A stretch of DNA of 49,364 nt from Salegentibacter maritimus (lineage in GTDB: Bacteria > Bacteroidota > Bacteroidia > Flavobacteriales > Flavobacteriaceae), in assembly GCF_016236915.1 (NCBI RefSeq), contig NZ_JAEHOK010000025.1, forward strand, positions 1 to 49,364, written 5' to 3'. Positions 8,633 through 16,590 of the stretch are shown here, piece by piece. Below the pieces are notes generated by a model. The model saw only the letters and a program-made list of their open reading frames with translations. It was not told where the DNA came from and made no database searches. Both the position numbers and the translations under genes were made by a program. The first letter of the stretch is position 1, and the number at the start of each line of letters is the position of its first letter.

Positions 8633-9406
8633 TTGGATATCATTAATCTTCGTTTTCTCGATATACTGGATATTGTATTTGTAGCCCTTCTATTATATTA
8701 TTTATATAAACTGGTAAAAGGAACGGTTGCTGTAAATATCTTTATAGGTATCGTGATTATATATCTTATGGGAAGCCTTACCGAAGTGCTTCAAATGGAG
8801 ATGTTAAGCAGTGTTCTTGGTGAATTTATAGGTGTGGGAATGTTCGCTTTAATTGTGGTATTTCAACAGGAAATAAGAAAATTTCTTTTAATGATAGGTT
8901 CCACAAATTTTACACAAAAGGGAAAATTCTTTACTCAACTTAGGTTTTTAAAAGGCGATTTAGAAACCAGCACAAATGTAGATGCTATTATTTCGGCATG
9001 TGAAGCCATGGGAAATAGTTATACGGGTGCATTAATCATTATTCAAAAAAGCACGAAACTGGATTTTGTTAAAAACTCTGGTGACGATATGAATATTGAA
9101 CTAAACCAACCTATTATAGAATCTATTTTCTACAAAAACTCACCTCTTCACGATGGTGCCATGATTATAGAAGACAATAAAATTACCGCTACCCGGGTAA
9201 TTTTACCTGTTTCTAATGATAGGTCTATCCCGCTTAGATTTGGATTACGTCACCGTGCAGCCGTTGGAATTACCGAAAAGACCGATGCACTAGCTCTTGT
9301 TGTAAGTGAAGAAACCGGGCAAATCTCTTACGTAAGAGATGGCGAATTTGTAATGTTTGAAAGTACAGACGAACTGGTAGACCGAATAAAAGAAGATTTG
9401 CTATAA
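8633..9406 (+). CDS. cdaA: Diadenylate cyclase (CdaA type), c-di-AMP synthase
   Basis: The frame is open from 8576 with no ATG near the expected N-terminus. The TTG at 8633 (LDIINLRFLDILD) is the best start, matching the usual N-terminus and clearing folP, and gives 257 residues. Three TM helices occupy about residues 10-80. The DAC catalytic domain follows, with both hallmark motifs: SPLHDGAMII (DGA) and FGLRHRAAVGI (RHR). It makes cyclic di-AMP from two ATP at the inner membrane and so influences osmotic balance, potassium and cell-wall control. CdaA's usual activator CdaR is not next to it here. Confidence 0.93.
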   Translation: MDIINLRFLDILDIVFVALLLYYLYKLVKGTVAVNIFIGIVIIYLMGSLTEVLQMEMLSSVLGEFIGVGMFALIVVFQQEIRKFLLMIGSTNFTQKGKFFTQLRFLKGDLETSTNVDAIISACEAMGNSYTGALIIIQKSTKLDFVKNSGDDMNIELNQPIIESIFYKNSPLHDGAMIIEDNKITATRVILPVSNDRSIPLRFGLRHRAAVGITEKTDALALVVSEETGQISYVRDGEFVMFESTDELVDRIKEDLL

Positions 9407-9420
9407 GTTTTACCACCAAT

Positions 9421-9504
9421 TTAAGGCAGCGCCCTAAAGTCTATATAATCGCTATTATTGTGATAGGGGTTATCCCAAAAAAGCTCCCCAGGCATTTGCT
9501 CGAG
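9421..9504 (-). pseudogene. Possible C-terminal remnant of an unidentified gene
   Basis: In the 124-bp gap between cdaA and the ABC transporter gene, the minus strand reads MPGELFWDNPYHNNSDYIDF and a few more residues before a TAA at 9421. The composition is protein-like. The frame is closed upstream by a TGA at about 9510, so no complete gene is present. It could be the tail of a deleted gene or a chance ORF of 24-27 codons. I cannot name the parent family. Confidence 0.3.
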
Positions 9505-9530
9505 AGTTCACCTATGAATACCCCTTTCTT

Positions 9531-11297
9531 TTAAAGACTTTCTTCAGCCATAAACTGAACTTCATACAGGTTTTTATAATAACCGTCTTTCTTCTTTAGC
9601 AACTCGGTATGGGTTCCAATTTCTACAATTTCACCGGCATCCATCACCATAATTTTATCGGCTTTTTTAATAGTGGCCAACCTATGTGCTATCACTATAG
9701 AAGTTCTTCCTTTTGTAATTTTATCGGTTGCTTCCTGAATTAGTAGTTCGCTATAAGTGTCTACCGAAGAAGTAGCTTCGTCTAAAATTAAAATACTGGG
9801 ATTGCTCATATAGGCCCGCAAAAATGAAATAAGCTGCCTTTGCCCTGAAGACAACATGGCTCCCCGTTCTTTAACATTATAATGATAAGCATTGGGCAGT
9901 GTCTTAATAAAATCGTGAATCCCTATTTGTTTAGCCGCATTAATTACATCTTCTTCAGTAATATTAGGATCACTGAGGTTAATATTAGCTAAAATTGTAT
10001 CGGCAAAAAGAAAGACATTTTGCAACACTACCGCTATTTCAGATCGTAAAGATTCTAGTGTGATATCTTTAATATCAATACCATCTACCAAAATTTGCCC
10101 ACTGTCTATTTCATAAAAACGATTCAGCAAATTAATTACTGTAGACTTTCCTGCCCCGGTAGCCCCCACAATAGCTATAGTTTCGCCGGCATTGGCTTTA
10201 AACGATATTCCTTTTAAAACTTCTTCATCGGCAGTATAACTAAATCGTACATTTTTAAATTCCAAATCGCCCTTTAGATCGTTTACTTCAATTTTACCTT
10301 CATTGCTTATAGAAGATTCTGTATCTAAAATTCCAAAAACCCTATTGGCAGCAACCATTCCCATTTGTAGAGTATTAAACTTATCGGCAATTTGGCGTAG
10401 GGGTCTAAATAACAACTGAGATAACTCCACAAAAGCAATAATTACCCCCAGGGTAATTCCGTCGTCTGCAACTGCCCTTAAACCACCAAACCAAACAATT
10501 AAACCAATAGTTACCGATGTAGCCATTTCAGCAATAGGAAAGAAAATAGAGTTGTACCAAACAGTTTTCACCCAGGCATTTCGGTGCTTATCATTAATCT
10601 CTTTAAAGTTCTTATATTCAGCTTTTTCACGGGTAAAAAGTTGTACGATTTTCATTCCCGTAATTCGCTCCTGCACAAACGTATTAAGATTGGCAACCTG
10701 TGTTCTTACCTCCTCAAAAGCTATTTTCATTTTCTTCTGAAATATACGTGTAGCATACATAATTAAAGGAAGTACCGTTAAAACCAGCAAGGTTAACTGC
10801 CAACTCTGGTAAAACATAAAGCCTATTACCACCAACATTTTTAAAATATCGCTAATAATCATAAAAAGGCCCTGGCTAAAAATACTGGCAATAGTCTCTA
10901 TATCGCTTACTGCACGAGTTACCAAACGCCCAACTGCCGACTTATCAAAATAAGTCATTTTAAAATTGAGCATATGTTTAAAGAGGTTTACCCGAAGGTC
11001 CCTCACCACTTCCTGCCCTAACCAGTTGGCGAAATACACAAATAGAAACTGAAAAATAACCTCCAGTACTAAAACCCCGGCCATTAAGCCTACATAAAAA
11101 ACGAGGTTATCATAATTTTGTGGAGTAATAGCATCATCTACAGTAACCTTTAATAAATAAGGCCTTAAAACCGCAAAGAATGAAAGTAAAATAGCAGCAA
11201 CCGCTACAAAGTAAAAAGTTACTTTATAAGGGTTGGTATATTTAAGCAAGCGCTTAAACAAATCAAAATCGAATGCGTTACCTGTTTTAGATGCCAT
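9531..11297 (-). CDS. ABC exporter, MsbA/MDR-like half-transporter
   Basis: The 588-residue protein fuses a six-helix exporter domain (about 25-315) to an ATPase domain (about 345-580). Motifs are Walker A GATGAGKST, Q-loop VVLQNVFLFAD, signature LSSGQRQ, Walker B ILILDEATSSVD and switch IAHRL. It probably works as a homodimer, exporting a lipid or hydrophobic compound. A lipid A/MsbA-type role is possible, but flavobacteria carry several such paralogues, so I give no symbol. Its ATG directly abuts the truA stop (TAAATG), indicating co-transcription. Confidence 0.92.
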   Translation of the reverse strand: MASKTGNAFDFDLFKRLLKYTNPYKVTFYFVAVAAILLSFFAVLRPYLLKVTVDDAITPQNYDNLVFYVGLMAGVLVLEVIFQFLFVYFANWLGQEVVRDLRVNLFKHMLNFKMTYFDKSAVGRLVTRAVSDIETIASIFSQGLFMIISDILKMLVVIGFMFYQSWQLTLLVLTVLPLIMYATRIFQKKMKIAFEEVRTQVANLNTFVQERITGMKIVQLFTREKAEYKNFKEINDKHRNAWVKTVWYNSIFFPIAEMATSVTIGLIVWFGGLRAVADDGITLGVIIAFVELSQLLFRPLRQIADKFNTLQMGMVAANRVFGILDTESSISNEGKIEVNDLKGDLEFKNVRFSYTADEEVLKGISFKANAGETIAIVGATGAGKSTVINLLNRFYEIDSGQILVDGIDIKDITLESLRSEIAVVLQNVFLFADTILANINLSDPNITEEDVINAAKQIGIHDFIKTLPNAYHYNVKERGAMLSSGQRQLISFLRAYMSNPSILILDEATSSVDTYSELLIQEATDKITKGRTSIVIAHRLATIKKADKIMVMDAGEIVEIGTHTELLKKKDGYYKNLYEVQFMAEESL

Positions 11298-12041
11298 TTA
11301 ATTTATTACTATTTCAGGATAAGTAACCCTGGTAAGGTATAATGCTTTTGCTGGTACCGAAGTGCCTGCCCTACTCCTATCTTCACTTTTTATAACCTGG
11401 TGCATATGTTCTACCGGTTGTTTACCAAAACCTATTTCCAGTAGAGTTCCTACAATTGCACGCACCATATTTCTTAGAAATCTGTCGGCTGAAATATAAA
11501 AAACCAACACGCCATTCTCAGTTTTCCAAACCGCTTCAGTAATCTTGCAATTATAGGTCTTTACATCGGTTTTAGACTTCGAAAAACACTTAAAGTTAGT
11601 ATAATCCTTTAAGATTTTGGCTGCACTGTTCATTTTATCAACATCTAGTTCGTTTTTTAAAAAATAGCTTCTATCTTCTAAAAATGGATTTTTATGCTGA
11701 ACGATATGATATTCATAACTCCTACTTAAAGCATCAAACCGTGCATGCGCATCAGCCTTTACCCTAAAAATATCCTTTAAAGCGATATCTGCCGGAAGCA
11801 AAGAATTCATTTTAAAGACAAAAGTTTCTTTTTTGAGTTCTTTATCAACATCAAAATGCGCAAAAATCTGTTTAGCATGTACGCCGGCGTCTGTTCTTCC
11901 GGCGCCAACTATAGGCGTTTTCTCCTGAAAAACAATCGAAAGAGCTCGTTCTACCTCTTCCTGAACAGAAATTGCGTTAGGCTGATTTTGCCAGCCGTGA
12001 TACGCTTTTCCAAAATATGCCAATTCTAAAAAATACCTCAA
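11298..12041 (-). CDS. truA: tRNA pseudouridine(38-40) synthase TruA
   Basis: The 247-residue enzyme isomerises uridines 38-40 in the anticodon arm of many tRNAs. It has the N-terminal LAYFGKAYHGWQNQP, the catalytic GAGRTDAGVHA with Asp51, and the C-terminal FLRNMVRAIVGTLLEIGFG, all diagnostic for TruA. Length is normal. The promoter is at 12073-12080, and the gene runs without a gap into the ABC exporter gene. Confidence 0.97.
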   Translation of the reverse strand: MRYFLELAYFGKAYHGWQNQPNAISVQEEVERALSIVFQEKTPIVGAGRTDAGVHAKQIFAHFDVDKELKKETFVFKMNSLLPADIALKDIFRVKADAHARFDALSRSYEYHIVQHKNPFLEDRSYFLKNELDVDKMNSAAKILKDYTNFKCFSKSKTDVKTYNCKITEAVWKTENGVLVFYISADRFLRNMVRAIVGTLLEIGFGKQPVEHMHQVIKSEDRSRAGTSVPAKALYLTRVTYPEIVIN

Positions 12042-12057
12042 CAGAGTTCTTTATTTT

Positions 12058-12065
12058 TATATTTG
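12058..12065 (+). promoter_or_regulatory. Divergent -7 box facing the phosphodiesterase gene
   Basis: TATATTTG on the plus strand matches TAnnTTTG. If used, its transcript would start near 12072 with a leader of about 180 nt to the TTG start, or about 55 nt to the ATG at 12127. It faces and overlaps the truA promoter region. Confidence 0.4.
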
Positions 12066-12072
12066 CAAGCTG

Positions 12073-12080
12073 CAAAGATA
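12073..12080 (-). promoter_or_regulatory. truA -7 box
   Basis: TATCTTTG on the minus strand is an exact TAnnTTTG match 32 nt before the truA start. It sits only 7 bp from an opposing box on the plus strand. Confidence 0.55.
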
Positions 12081-12252
12081 AGGCATTTATTAGAAGCTGA
12101 AATCCTTTGAAGGCATTGCTTTCAAAATGATTCTAAAAGTAAACTACCTCTGGGCAAGCCTACGAGGTATTCGTTGGAAACAAATTTTTAATTTAAAGGC
12201 AAGCCCAGGGATATTATACCCTCTGGCGGTACCAATAAAAACAATCCCCGAT

Positions 12253-12747
12253 TTGAAAAAAATATTATTACTTAGTGATACCCATAGCCATATAGATGAA
12301 AGAATTTTACATTATGCAGCAAAAGCCGATGAGATATGGCACGCCGGTGATATTGGTGTTACCCATATAACCGATGAGTTAAAAAAAGTAAAACCCTTAA
12401 GGGCAGTTTATGGTAATATTGATGATGCAGAAATAAGAAAGGAATTCCCATTACACCAACGCTTTAATTGTGAAGGCGTAGATGTTTGGATTACCCATAT
12501 TGGCGGTTACCCGGGCAAATACTCACCTGCCATTAGGGAAGAAATTAAAAGAAATCCGCCTAAACTTTTTATTAGTGGGCATTCCCATATTTTAAAAGTT
12601 ATGAACGATAAAAGCCTGGGCTTACTTCATATGAATCCGGGAGCTGCAGGAAAGCACGGATTTCATAAGAAACGTACTATGCTTAGATTTAAAATTGATG
12701 CAGGGGAAATCAAGGATTTAGAAGTAATAGAATTAAAAAGTAAGTAG
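12253..12747 (+). CDS. YfcE/MJ0936-type metallophosphoesterase
   Basis: From the TTG at 12253 the protein has 164 residues and begins LKKILLLSDTHSHID, the normal N-terminus of this family. The frame is also open to an ATG at 12127, which would add 42 residues (including KASPGILYPLAVPI) that look unrelated to the fold. Metal-binding motifs are in order: SDTHSH, HAGDIG, YGNIDD, THIGGYPGKY and SGHSHI. These enzymes are Mn-dependent phosphodiesterases with poorly defined natural substrates. The gene is divergent from truA and convergent with the DUF4293 gene. Confidence 0.88.
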   Translation: MKKILLLSDTHSHIDERILHYAAKADEIWHAGDIGVTHITDELKKVKPLRAVYGNIDDAEIRKEFPLHQRFNCEGVDVWITHIGGYPGKYSPAIREEIKRNPPKLFISGHSHILKVMNDKSLGLLHMNPGAAGKHGFHKKRTMLRFKIDAGEIKDLEVIELKSK

Positions 12748-12794
12748 GCAGTCTCAGTAGGCAGTAGGCAGTCTCAGTGAGCAGTCTCAATGGG
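12748..12794. repeat. Short direct-repeat cluster with GCAGTCTCA core
   Basis: GCAGTCTCA occurs three times in under 50 bp (ggcagtctcagta, ggcagtctcagtga, gcagtctcaatgg), with an extra ggcagta between the first two. It starts right after the phosphodiesterase stop. It looks like a small slippage-derived array. Confidence 0.6.
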
Positions 12795-12816
12795 CATTAT
12801 GCAAATAGAAAGACTG

Positions 12817-12860
12817 CGTCATTACGATGGAGGCACAGTGTAGAAATCCATTTTTCTTAA
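12817..12860. repeat. Degenerate CGTCATTGCGAG-type intergenic repeat
   Basis: The sequence gcgtcattacgatggaggca, followed shortly by gtagaaatccatttttc, resembles the widespread bacterial intergenic repeat beginning CGTCATTGCGAGGAG. Several substitutions indicate an old copy. This is recognition by eye, not a database match. Confidence 0.4.
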
Positions 12861-13022
12861 GAAGTCGGAAGAGTTGATATGTGATAGAATTTAGGTGAAT
12901 TAATCAATTAAGATCAGTTTTCTAAGCCTAAAAATCATTGAAATTCTAAATATTCGCGGATTCGTGGCTAACTTTTTACGCTGCTATATTCATTATTTCA
13001 TACACTCATACTTGCAAAAACT

Positions 13023-13054
13023 AAAAAACCCGAAGTTTTCACTTCGGGTTTTCA
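13023..13054. terminator. Bidirectional Rho-independent terminator
   Basis: AAAACCCGAAG and CTTCGGGTTTT form a perfect 11-bp stem with a 6-nt loop (TTTTCA). It has A/T tails on both sides, placed between the convergent phosphodiesterase and DUF4293 genes, and can serve both. Confidence 0.85.
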
Positions 13055-13081
13055 CGCACTAATACTACTAAGATGATAGGC

Positions 13082-13492
13082 TTATCGTAATCGGTCTACA
13101 GATTTTACGAGATCTTCGTCCTTTTTAATGGCCTTATTGGCCAAAACAAGAAAAACGATAGAAATGATTGGAAGAAACATCCCAATACCCTTCTCTGAAA
13201 TATCCATTTCTCCAGGTAAGCTTAGCGACCAATAAACAAACACTCCTAGTAAAAAAAAGTTTAATAAGATATTTAAACGCCCCAACACAAATTGAAGCTT
13301 TCTATTTTTGAACATAAAAATACTCACCAAAGATAAGAAAGCTGAAGCTATAAATGCAATAAAAACCATAATATAATCTTGCGCATATTGGGCAACACCC
13401 TCAGAATTTTCCCATAGTGAGAAAGCAAAGATTAACCCGCCACTTACAATAACAGCTATGAGCAAATATATAGTTTGAATTCTTTGTAACAT
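13082..13492 (-). CDS. DUF4293 family membrane protein
   Basis: Starting at the ATG at 13492 gives 136 residues (MLQRIQTIYLLIAVIVSGGL), the canonical N-terminus of this family. The frame extends to 13600, but the extra 36 residues lie upstream of the promoter box. Four TM helices are visible with short polar loops and a charged C-terminus (KKDEDLVKSVDRL). DUF4293 proteins are restricted to Bacteroidota and have no known function. The gene is divergent from rho, a neighbourhood I recall as common in flavobacteria. Confidence 0.88.
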   Translation of the reverse strand: MLQRIQTIYLLIAVIVSGGLIFAFSLWENSEGVAQYAQDYIMVFIAFIASAFLSLVSIFMFKNRKLQFVLGRLNILLNFFLLGVFVYWSLSLPGEMDISEKGIGMFLPIISIVFLVLANKAIKKDEDLVKSVDRLR

Positions 13493-13514
13493 ACCTTTCA
13501 GTGAAATTCGCGAA

Positions 13515-13522
13515 CAAAAATA
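13515..13522 (-). promoter_or_regulatory. -7 box of the DUF4293 gene
   Basis: TATTTTTG on the minus strand matches TAnnTTTG, 23 nt before the ATG at 13492. It supports the shorter start. Confidence 0.5.
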
Positions 13523-13689
13523 AAGATTCTTTTTAAAAATGCTATTTAAAATATTAAAATAAAGTTGTATACTTGCAGGAACATTTCGTAACCAATTCAA
13601 AACAGGTTACTTAAGTCTCCAAATTTTTTTCGATTCTTCCTCGCGAAGTTCAACAATCAACCCAAACACAAATTTATTTTTAATTATCC

Positions 13690-15357
13690 ATGTTTGAAAT
13701 TTCAGAATTAAAAGCTAAAAAGCTTCCTGAGTTGCAGGATATCGCTAAATCTTTAAACGTCCCAAAGTTCAGGACTTTAAAAAAATTAGATCTGGTATAT
13801 CAAATCCTGGACTATCAGGCCGCCAACCCTAAAAAGGCGAAAGAAGCACTTACAGACGACACTAAAAAGGAGGAATCTCCCAAAGGTAAAGCTCCTGATA
13901 AATCTTCGGAAAAGCCAAAGGCCAAGAAAACAGGTAAAATAGGAAGCAATAAAAAACCTCCAAGTACTGCCACAGCTGCAGAAAACAAAGACACCCGACC
14001 TACAAAAAAAGATTCCCATACTCCCAATAAAAATGATTCTCCCAAAAAAGAAGAGGCATCTTCTAAAGCAAGGGAAAGCAAAAAAACGGAGCAAAAACCA
14101 AGGGAAACAAGAGATGACGCTTCTTCTAAAAACCAGAAGGGCAGCCACCGCGACCATAAGAAAGATAGCCGCAATAAAAGTAACAATCGTGAAACAGGTA
14201 ACCGTGATAGCCGAAACCGCTACCGCGAACCTGATTATGAGTTTGATGCTATTATTGAAAGTGAAGGTGTACTGGATATTATGCAAGACAATTATGGCTT
14301 CTTAAGATCTTCAGACTACAATTACCTCACTTCTCCCGACGATATTTATGTTTCCCAATCGCAAATTCGTTTGTTTGGCTTAAAAACAGGAGATACTGTA
14401 TTAGGGCAAATAAGACCCCCAAAAGAAGGTGAAAAATACTTTCCCTTAATTAAGATCAATAAGATTAATGGATTGGATCCGCAGGTAGTGAGAGACCGTG
14501 TTTCTTTTGAACACCTAACCCCACTATTCCCCAAGGAAAAATTCAATATTGCCGAAAAGCAAAGCAGCCTATCTACCCGTATTATGGACCTCTTTTCCCC
14601 AATTGGAAAAGGCCAACGTGGAATGATTGTTTCCCAGCCCAAAACCGGTAAAACCATGCTGCTTAAAGATATTGCCAACGCAATTGCAGCAAACCATCCT
14701 GAAGTTTATCAAATAGTTTTACTTATTGATGAGCGCCCGGAAGAGGTTACCGATATGCAGCGTAATGTGCGTGGGGAAGTAGTAGCTTCTACTTTCGATA
14801 AAGAAGCACACGAGCACGTAAGGGTTGCCAACATTGTTTTAGAAAAAGCAAAACGCCTGGTAGAATGTGGGCACGATGTAGTGATTCTTTTAGATTCTAT
14901 TACTCGTTTGGCGCGCGCTTATAATACCGTGCAACCGGCAAGTGGTAAAGTATTAAGTGGTGGTGTTGATGCTAACGCACTACACAAACCAAAACGTTTC
15001 TTTGGTGCCGCCCGAAATATTGAAAACGGTGGTTCTTTGTCAATAATTGCTACCGCCCTTACCGATACAGGCTCTAAAATGGACGAAGTAATTTTCGAAG
15101 AATTTAAAGGAACAGGAAATATGGAACTGCAATTAGACCGAAAAATTGCTAATCGTAGAATTTTCCCTGCCATAGACCTTACTTCTTCAAGTACTCGCCG
15201 CGACGACTTATTGCTTGACGACAATACCATACAAAGAATGTGGGTATTGCGTAAATATCTTGCCGATATGAACCCTATTGAAGCGATGGAATTTATTAAC
15301 GATAGGATTAAGCAAACCCGAAATAATGAAGAGTTTTTAATTTCTATGAATGGATAA
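13690..15357 (+). CDS. rho: Transcription termination factor Rho
   Basis: The 555-residue hexameric RNA helicase ends transcripts lacking intrinsic terminators. An N-terminal Rho_N/SAP-like helical domain ([20 protein letters not shown]) occupies residues 1-50. A low-complexity Lys/Ser/Pro/Arg-rich insertion covers about 50-175. The OB-fold RNA-binding domain follows ([29 protein letters not shown]). The ATPase domain carries Walker [29 protein letters not shown] and [13 protein letters not shown]. The insertion, absent from E. coli Rho, is typical of Bacteroidota and probably disordered. A terminator follows the stop. Confidence 0.97.
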   Translation: MFEISELKAKKLPELQDIAKSLNVPKFRTLKKLDLVYQILDYQAANPKKAKEALTDDTKKEESPKGKAPDKSSEKPKAKKTGKIGSNKKPPSTATAAENKDTRPTKKDSHTPNKNDSPKKEEASSKARESKKTEQKPRETRDDASSKNQKGSHRDHKKDSRNKSNNRETGNRDSRNRYREPDYEFDAIIESEGVLDIMQDNYGFLRSSDYNYLTSPDDIYVSQSQIRLFGLKTGDTVLGQIRPPKEGEKYFPLIKINKINGLDPQVVRDRVSFEHLTPLFPKEKFNIAEKQSSLSTRIMDLFSPIGKGQRGMIVSQPKTGKTMLLKDIANAIAANHPEVYQIVLLIDERPEEVTDMQRNVRGEVVASTFDKEAHEHVRVANIVLEKAKRLVECGHDVVILLDSITRLARAYNTVQPASGKVLSGGVDANALHKPKRFFGAARNIENGGSLSIIATALTDTGSKMDEVIFEEFKGTGNMELQLDRKIANRRIFPAIDLTSSSTRRDDLLLDDNTIQRMWVLRKYLADMNPIEAMEFINDRIKQTRNNEEFLISMNG

Positions 15358-15375
15358 AGCCTTTGTATTAAAACT

Positions 15376-15412
15376 AAAAAAATCTGGAAACTTTTGGTTT
15401 CCGGATTTTTTT
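15376..15412 (+). terminator. Rho-independent terminator of rho
   Basis: AATCTGGAAAC, loop TTTTG and GTTTCCGGATT form a stem of about 11 bp (one G-U pair) followed by TTTTT, 20-50 bp after the rho stop. Confidence 0.85.
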
Positions 15413-15426
15413 ATGCTCTCAAAAAT

Positions 15427-15720
15427 CTAATTTTTCAAACTTTTAGCGGTAACCTCAGTATCTACCAGCCTAAAATTTCCTATTGTCTTTCCATTTTGTT
15501 TACTCCATTTATCTATAAGTGGGACTTCCAATTTAAGTTCGCGGTATTCATCGGGGTTCATTATTGGAATCCCTTTTATTATCGGGCAAATACGCTTGCA
15601 CTTTTAACAGCTTAAAAAGCCCTCTATAATTTCCCCTTCTACATTTTTAGCGACTTCAGTAAGTTTTAAATCGTTTTTATCAAAAGGACAGCACAATTTA
15701 TTTATTGTACTCATTTTCAT
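15427..15720 (-). pseudogene. Trm112-like zinc-ribbon protein gene interrupted by an in-frame stop
   Basis: From the ATG at 15720 the minus strand encodes MKMSTINKLCCPFDKNDLKL and on to EGFLSC, then a TAA at 15606-15604. The same frame then continues with protein-like sequence KCKRICPIIKGIPIMNPDEY to a TAG at 15427, for 97 codons in all. The flanking motifs match Trm112-like proteins: CCP near the N-terminus, a C-x-x-C pair, and PIIKGIPIMNPDEYRE. The TAA falls at the second position of that C-x-x-C, so one substitution explains the break. TAA is not a selenocysteine codon. It lies 13 bp downstream of another broken gene in the same direction. Confidence 0.8.
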
Positions 15721-15733
15721 AGTTTATTTTTTT

Positions 15734-16260
15734 TTATTCTGAATAATAATCTTGCACGGCGGCAGTAAGATTTTTAGCCCCCATAATTCCCGAAATAACC
15801 GCTACACTATCAAAATCTAATTTTCTAAGTAATTTGATATTTTCCGGCTTTATACCTCCTGCTAAAAAAATAGGCATTTGGGTTAGCGAACTTGCTTTTG
15901 AATCACCTTAAAATCAACTAGCTCACAACTGATACTGGTTGAGGAAGGAAATATGGGACAAAATGAAATATAATCCAGTTGATTGTTAATTGCCCATTCA
16001 ATTATTTCCAGATCTTTATTACAGGTTAAACCCACCAGCGATTTTTCGGAAATCGACTTTTTTATCATTTTGTAATTAGGTGGAATTTCATCAAAATGCA
16101 CCCCATCGGCTTTTGTAGCTTTTAAAAGCTCCCACCTGTTATTGAGCAATACCGGGACGCTCTTAGGTTTACAAATGTCACATATTTTATCGATGAATTC
16201 CGGTATATTCTCCAGCCCTTTAAAGTTATCCCACAATGCTACAAGCGATGTTTTCGGCGT
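15734..16260 (-). pseudogene. ThiE/TenI-like TIM-barrel gene, frameshifted and 5'-truncated
   Basis: Frame 1 encodes recognisable thiamine-phosphate-synthase-like sequence: KPKSVPVLLNNRWELLKATK, ADGVHFDEIPPNYK, LVGLTCNKDLEI, LDYISFCPIFPSSTS. It stops at 15883 just after a run of four A (minus strand, 15899-15896). Shifting by one base restores the fold's end: SSLTQMPIFLAGGIKPENIK and SVAVISGIMGAKN, closing at 15734. A deleted A in an original AAAAA run explains this. The N-terminal 30-50 residues of a normal protein are missing: the frame runs back into the tRNA-Gly terminator. It precedes the broken Trm112-like gene by 13 bp. Confidence 0.82.
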
Positions 16261-16270
16261 TTTTTCGCAT

Positions 16271-16299
16271 AAAAAAACCCCAACGTTTTGTTGAGGTTT
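16271..16299 (-). terminator. Rho-independent terminator of tRNA-Gly
   Basis: On the minus strand AAACCTCAAC, loop AAAAC and GTTGGGGTTT form a 10-bp stem (one G-U pair) with a T-run, starting 10 nt after the tRNA 3' end. Confidence 0.8.
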
Positions 16300-16308
16300 C
16301 TTGCTTTG

Positions 16309-16381
16309 AGCGGGAGACCGGGTTCGAACCGGCGACATTCAGCTTGGAAGGCTGACGCTCTACCAACTGAGCTACTCCCGC
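16309..16381 (-). tRNA. tRNA-Gly (anticodon TCC)
   Basis: The 73-nt cloverleaf has acceptor stem GCGGGAG/CTCCCGC. D-arm GCTCAGTTGGTAGAGC, anticodon stem TCAGC/GCTGA with loop CTTCCAA (anticodon TCC), and T-arm CCGGTTCGAACCCGG are all intact. CCA is not encoded. Promoter and terminator flank it closely. Confidence 0.96.
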
Positions 16382-16391
16382 CTTTATGGTG

Positions 16392-16424
16392 CAAATATAA
16401 AGTTTAAACTACTCAAACTCCAAA
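16392..16424 (-). promoter_or_regulatory. Promoter of tRNA-Gly
   Basis: TATATTTG (16399-16392, minus strand) matches TAnnTTTG, and TTTG (16424-16421) lies 21 nt upstream as the -33 element. The -7 box is 10 nt from the mature 5' end, so the leader is only a few bases. Confidence 0.7.
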
Positions 16425-16590
16425 GGAAAATTAAACTTTTTCGACACTACAGGCCTATTTAATTAATATTCAGTCATAAAATAAGTTTATGCGATAAATT
16501 CTTGTTAAATGGAGAATTAAAAAACAAGTGTTCCCACAAATAAATCTTATTTTTAGGCTTCTAACAGAACATATCTAAAATCAATTTCTT

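Larger units (their letters stand above)
12748..13081. other. Repeat-bearing intergenic region between convergent genes
   Basis: This 334-bp stretch has no credible ORF. It contains, in order, a cluster of short direct repeats (12748-12794), a degenerate CGTCATTGCGAG-type interspersed element (about 12817-12860), AT-rich sequence, a segment reading attcgcggattcgtggcta (12952-12970) that resembles dispersed intergenic sequence in Bacteroidota, and a strong bidirectional terminator (13023-13054). Confidence 0.55.

Noticed and set aside
12127-12252. ATG at 12127 as the start of the phosphodiesterase
   Set aside because: The added 42 residues do not resemble the family, while the TTG at 12253 gives the canonical LKKILLLSDTHSH start. 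It is kept only as an alternative.
13493-13600. Longer DUF4293 start at 13600
   Set aside because: The extension covers the predicted promoter box at 13515-13522, and the family begins at MLQRIQTIYLL.
13786-14286. Overlapping minus-strand ORFs opposite the 5' part of rho, with Phe/Leu-rich products
   Set aside because: The hydrophobic translations are what the Lys/Ser-rich Rho insertion gives on the opposite strand; there is no start context or family resemblance.
15604-15606. Possible stop-codon recoding in the Trm112-like gene
   Set aside because: The stop is TAA, not TGA, there is no recoding structure in view, and the neighbouring gene is also broken, so simple decay is the better reading.
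15394-15615. Plus-strand ORF of 73 codons after rho
   Set aside because: It begins inside the rho terminator and lies antisense to the Trm112-like pseudogene, which explains the coding-like composition.
16261-16338. N-terminal extension of the ThiE-like frame (MSPVRTRSPAQS...)
   Set aside because: These codons are tRNA-Gly and its terminator read as protein; the gene's true 5' end is missing.
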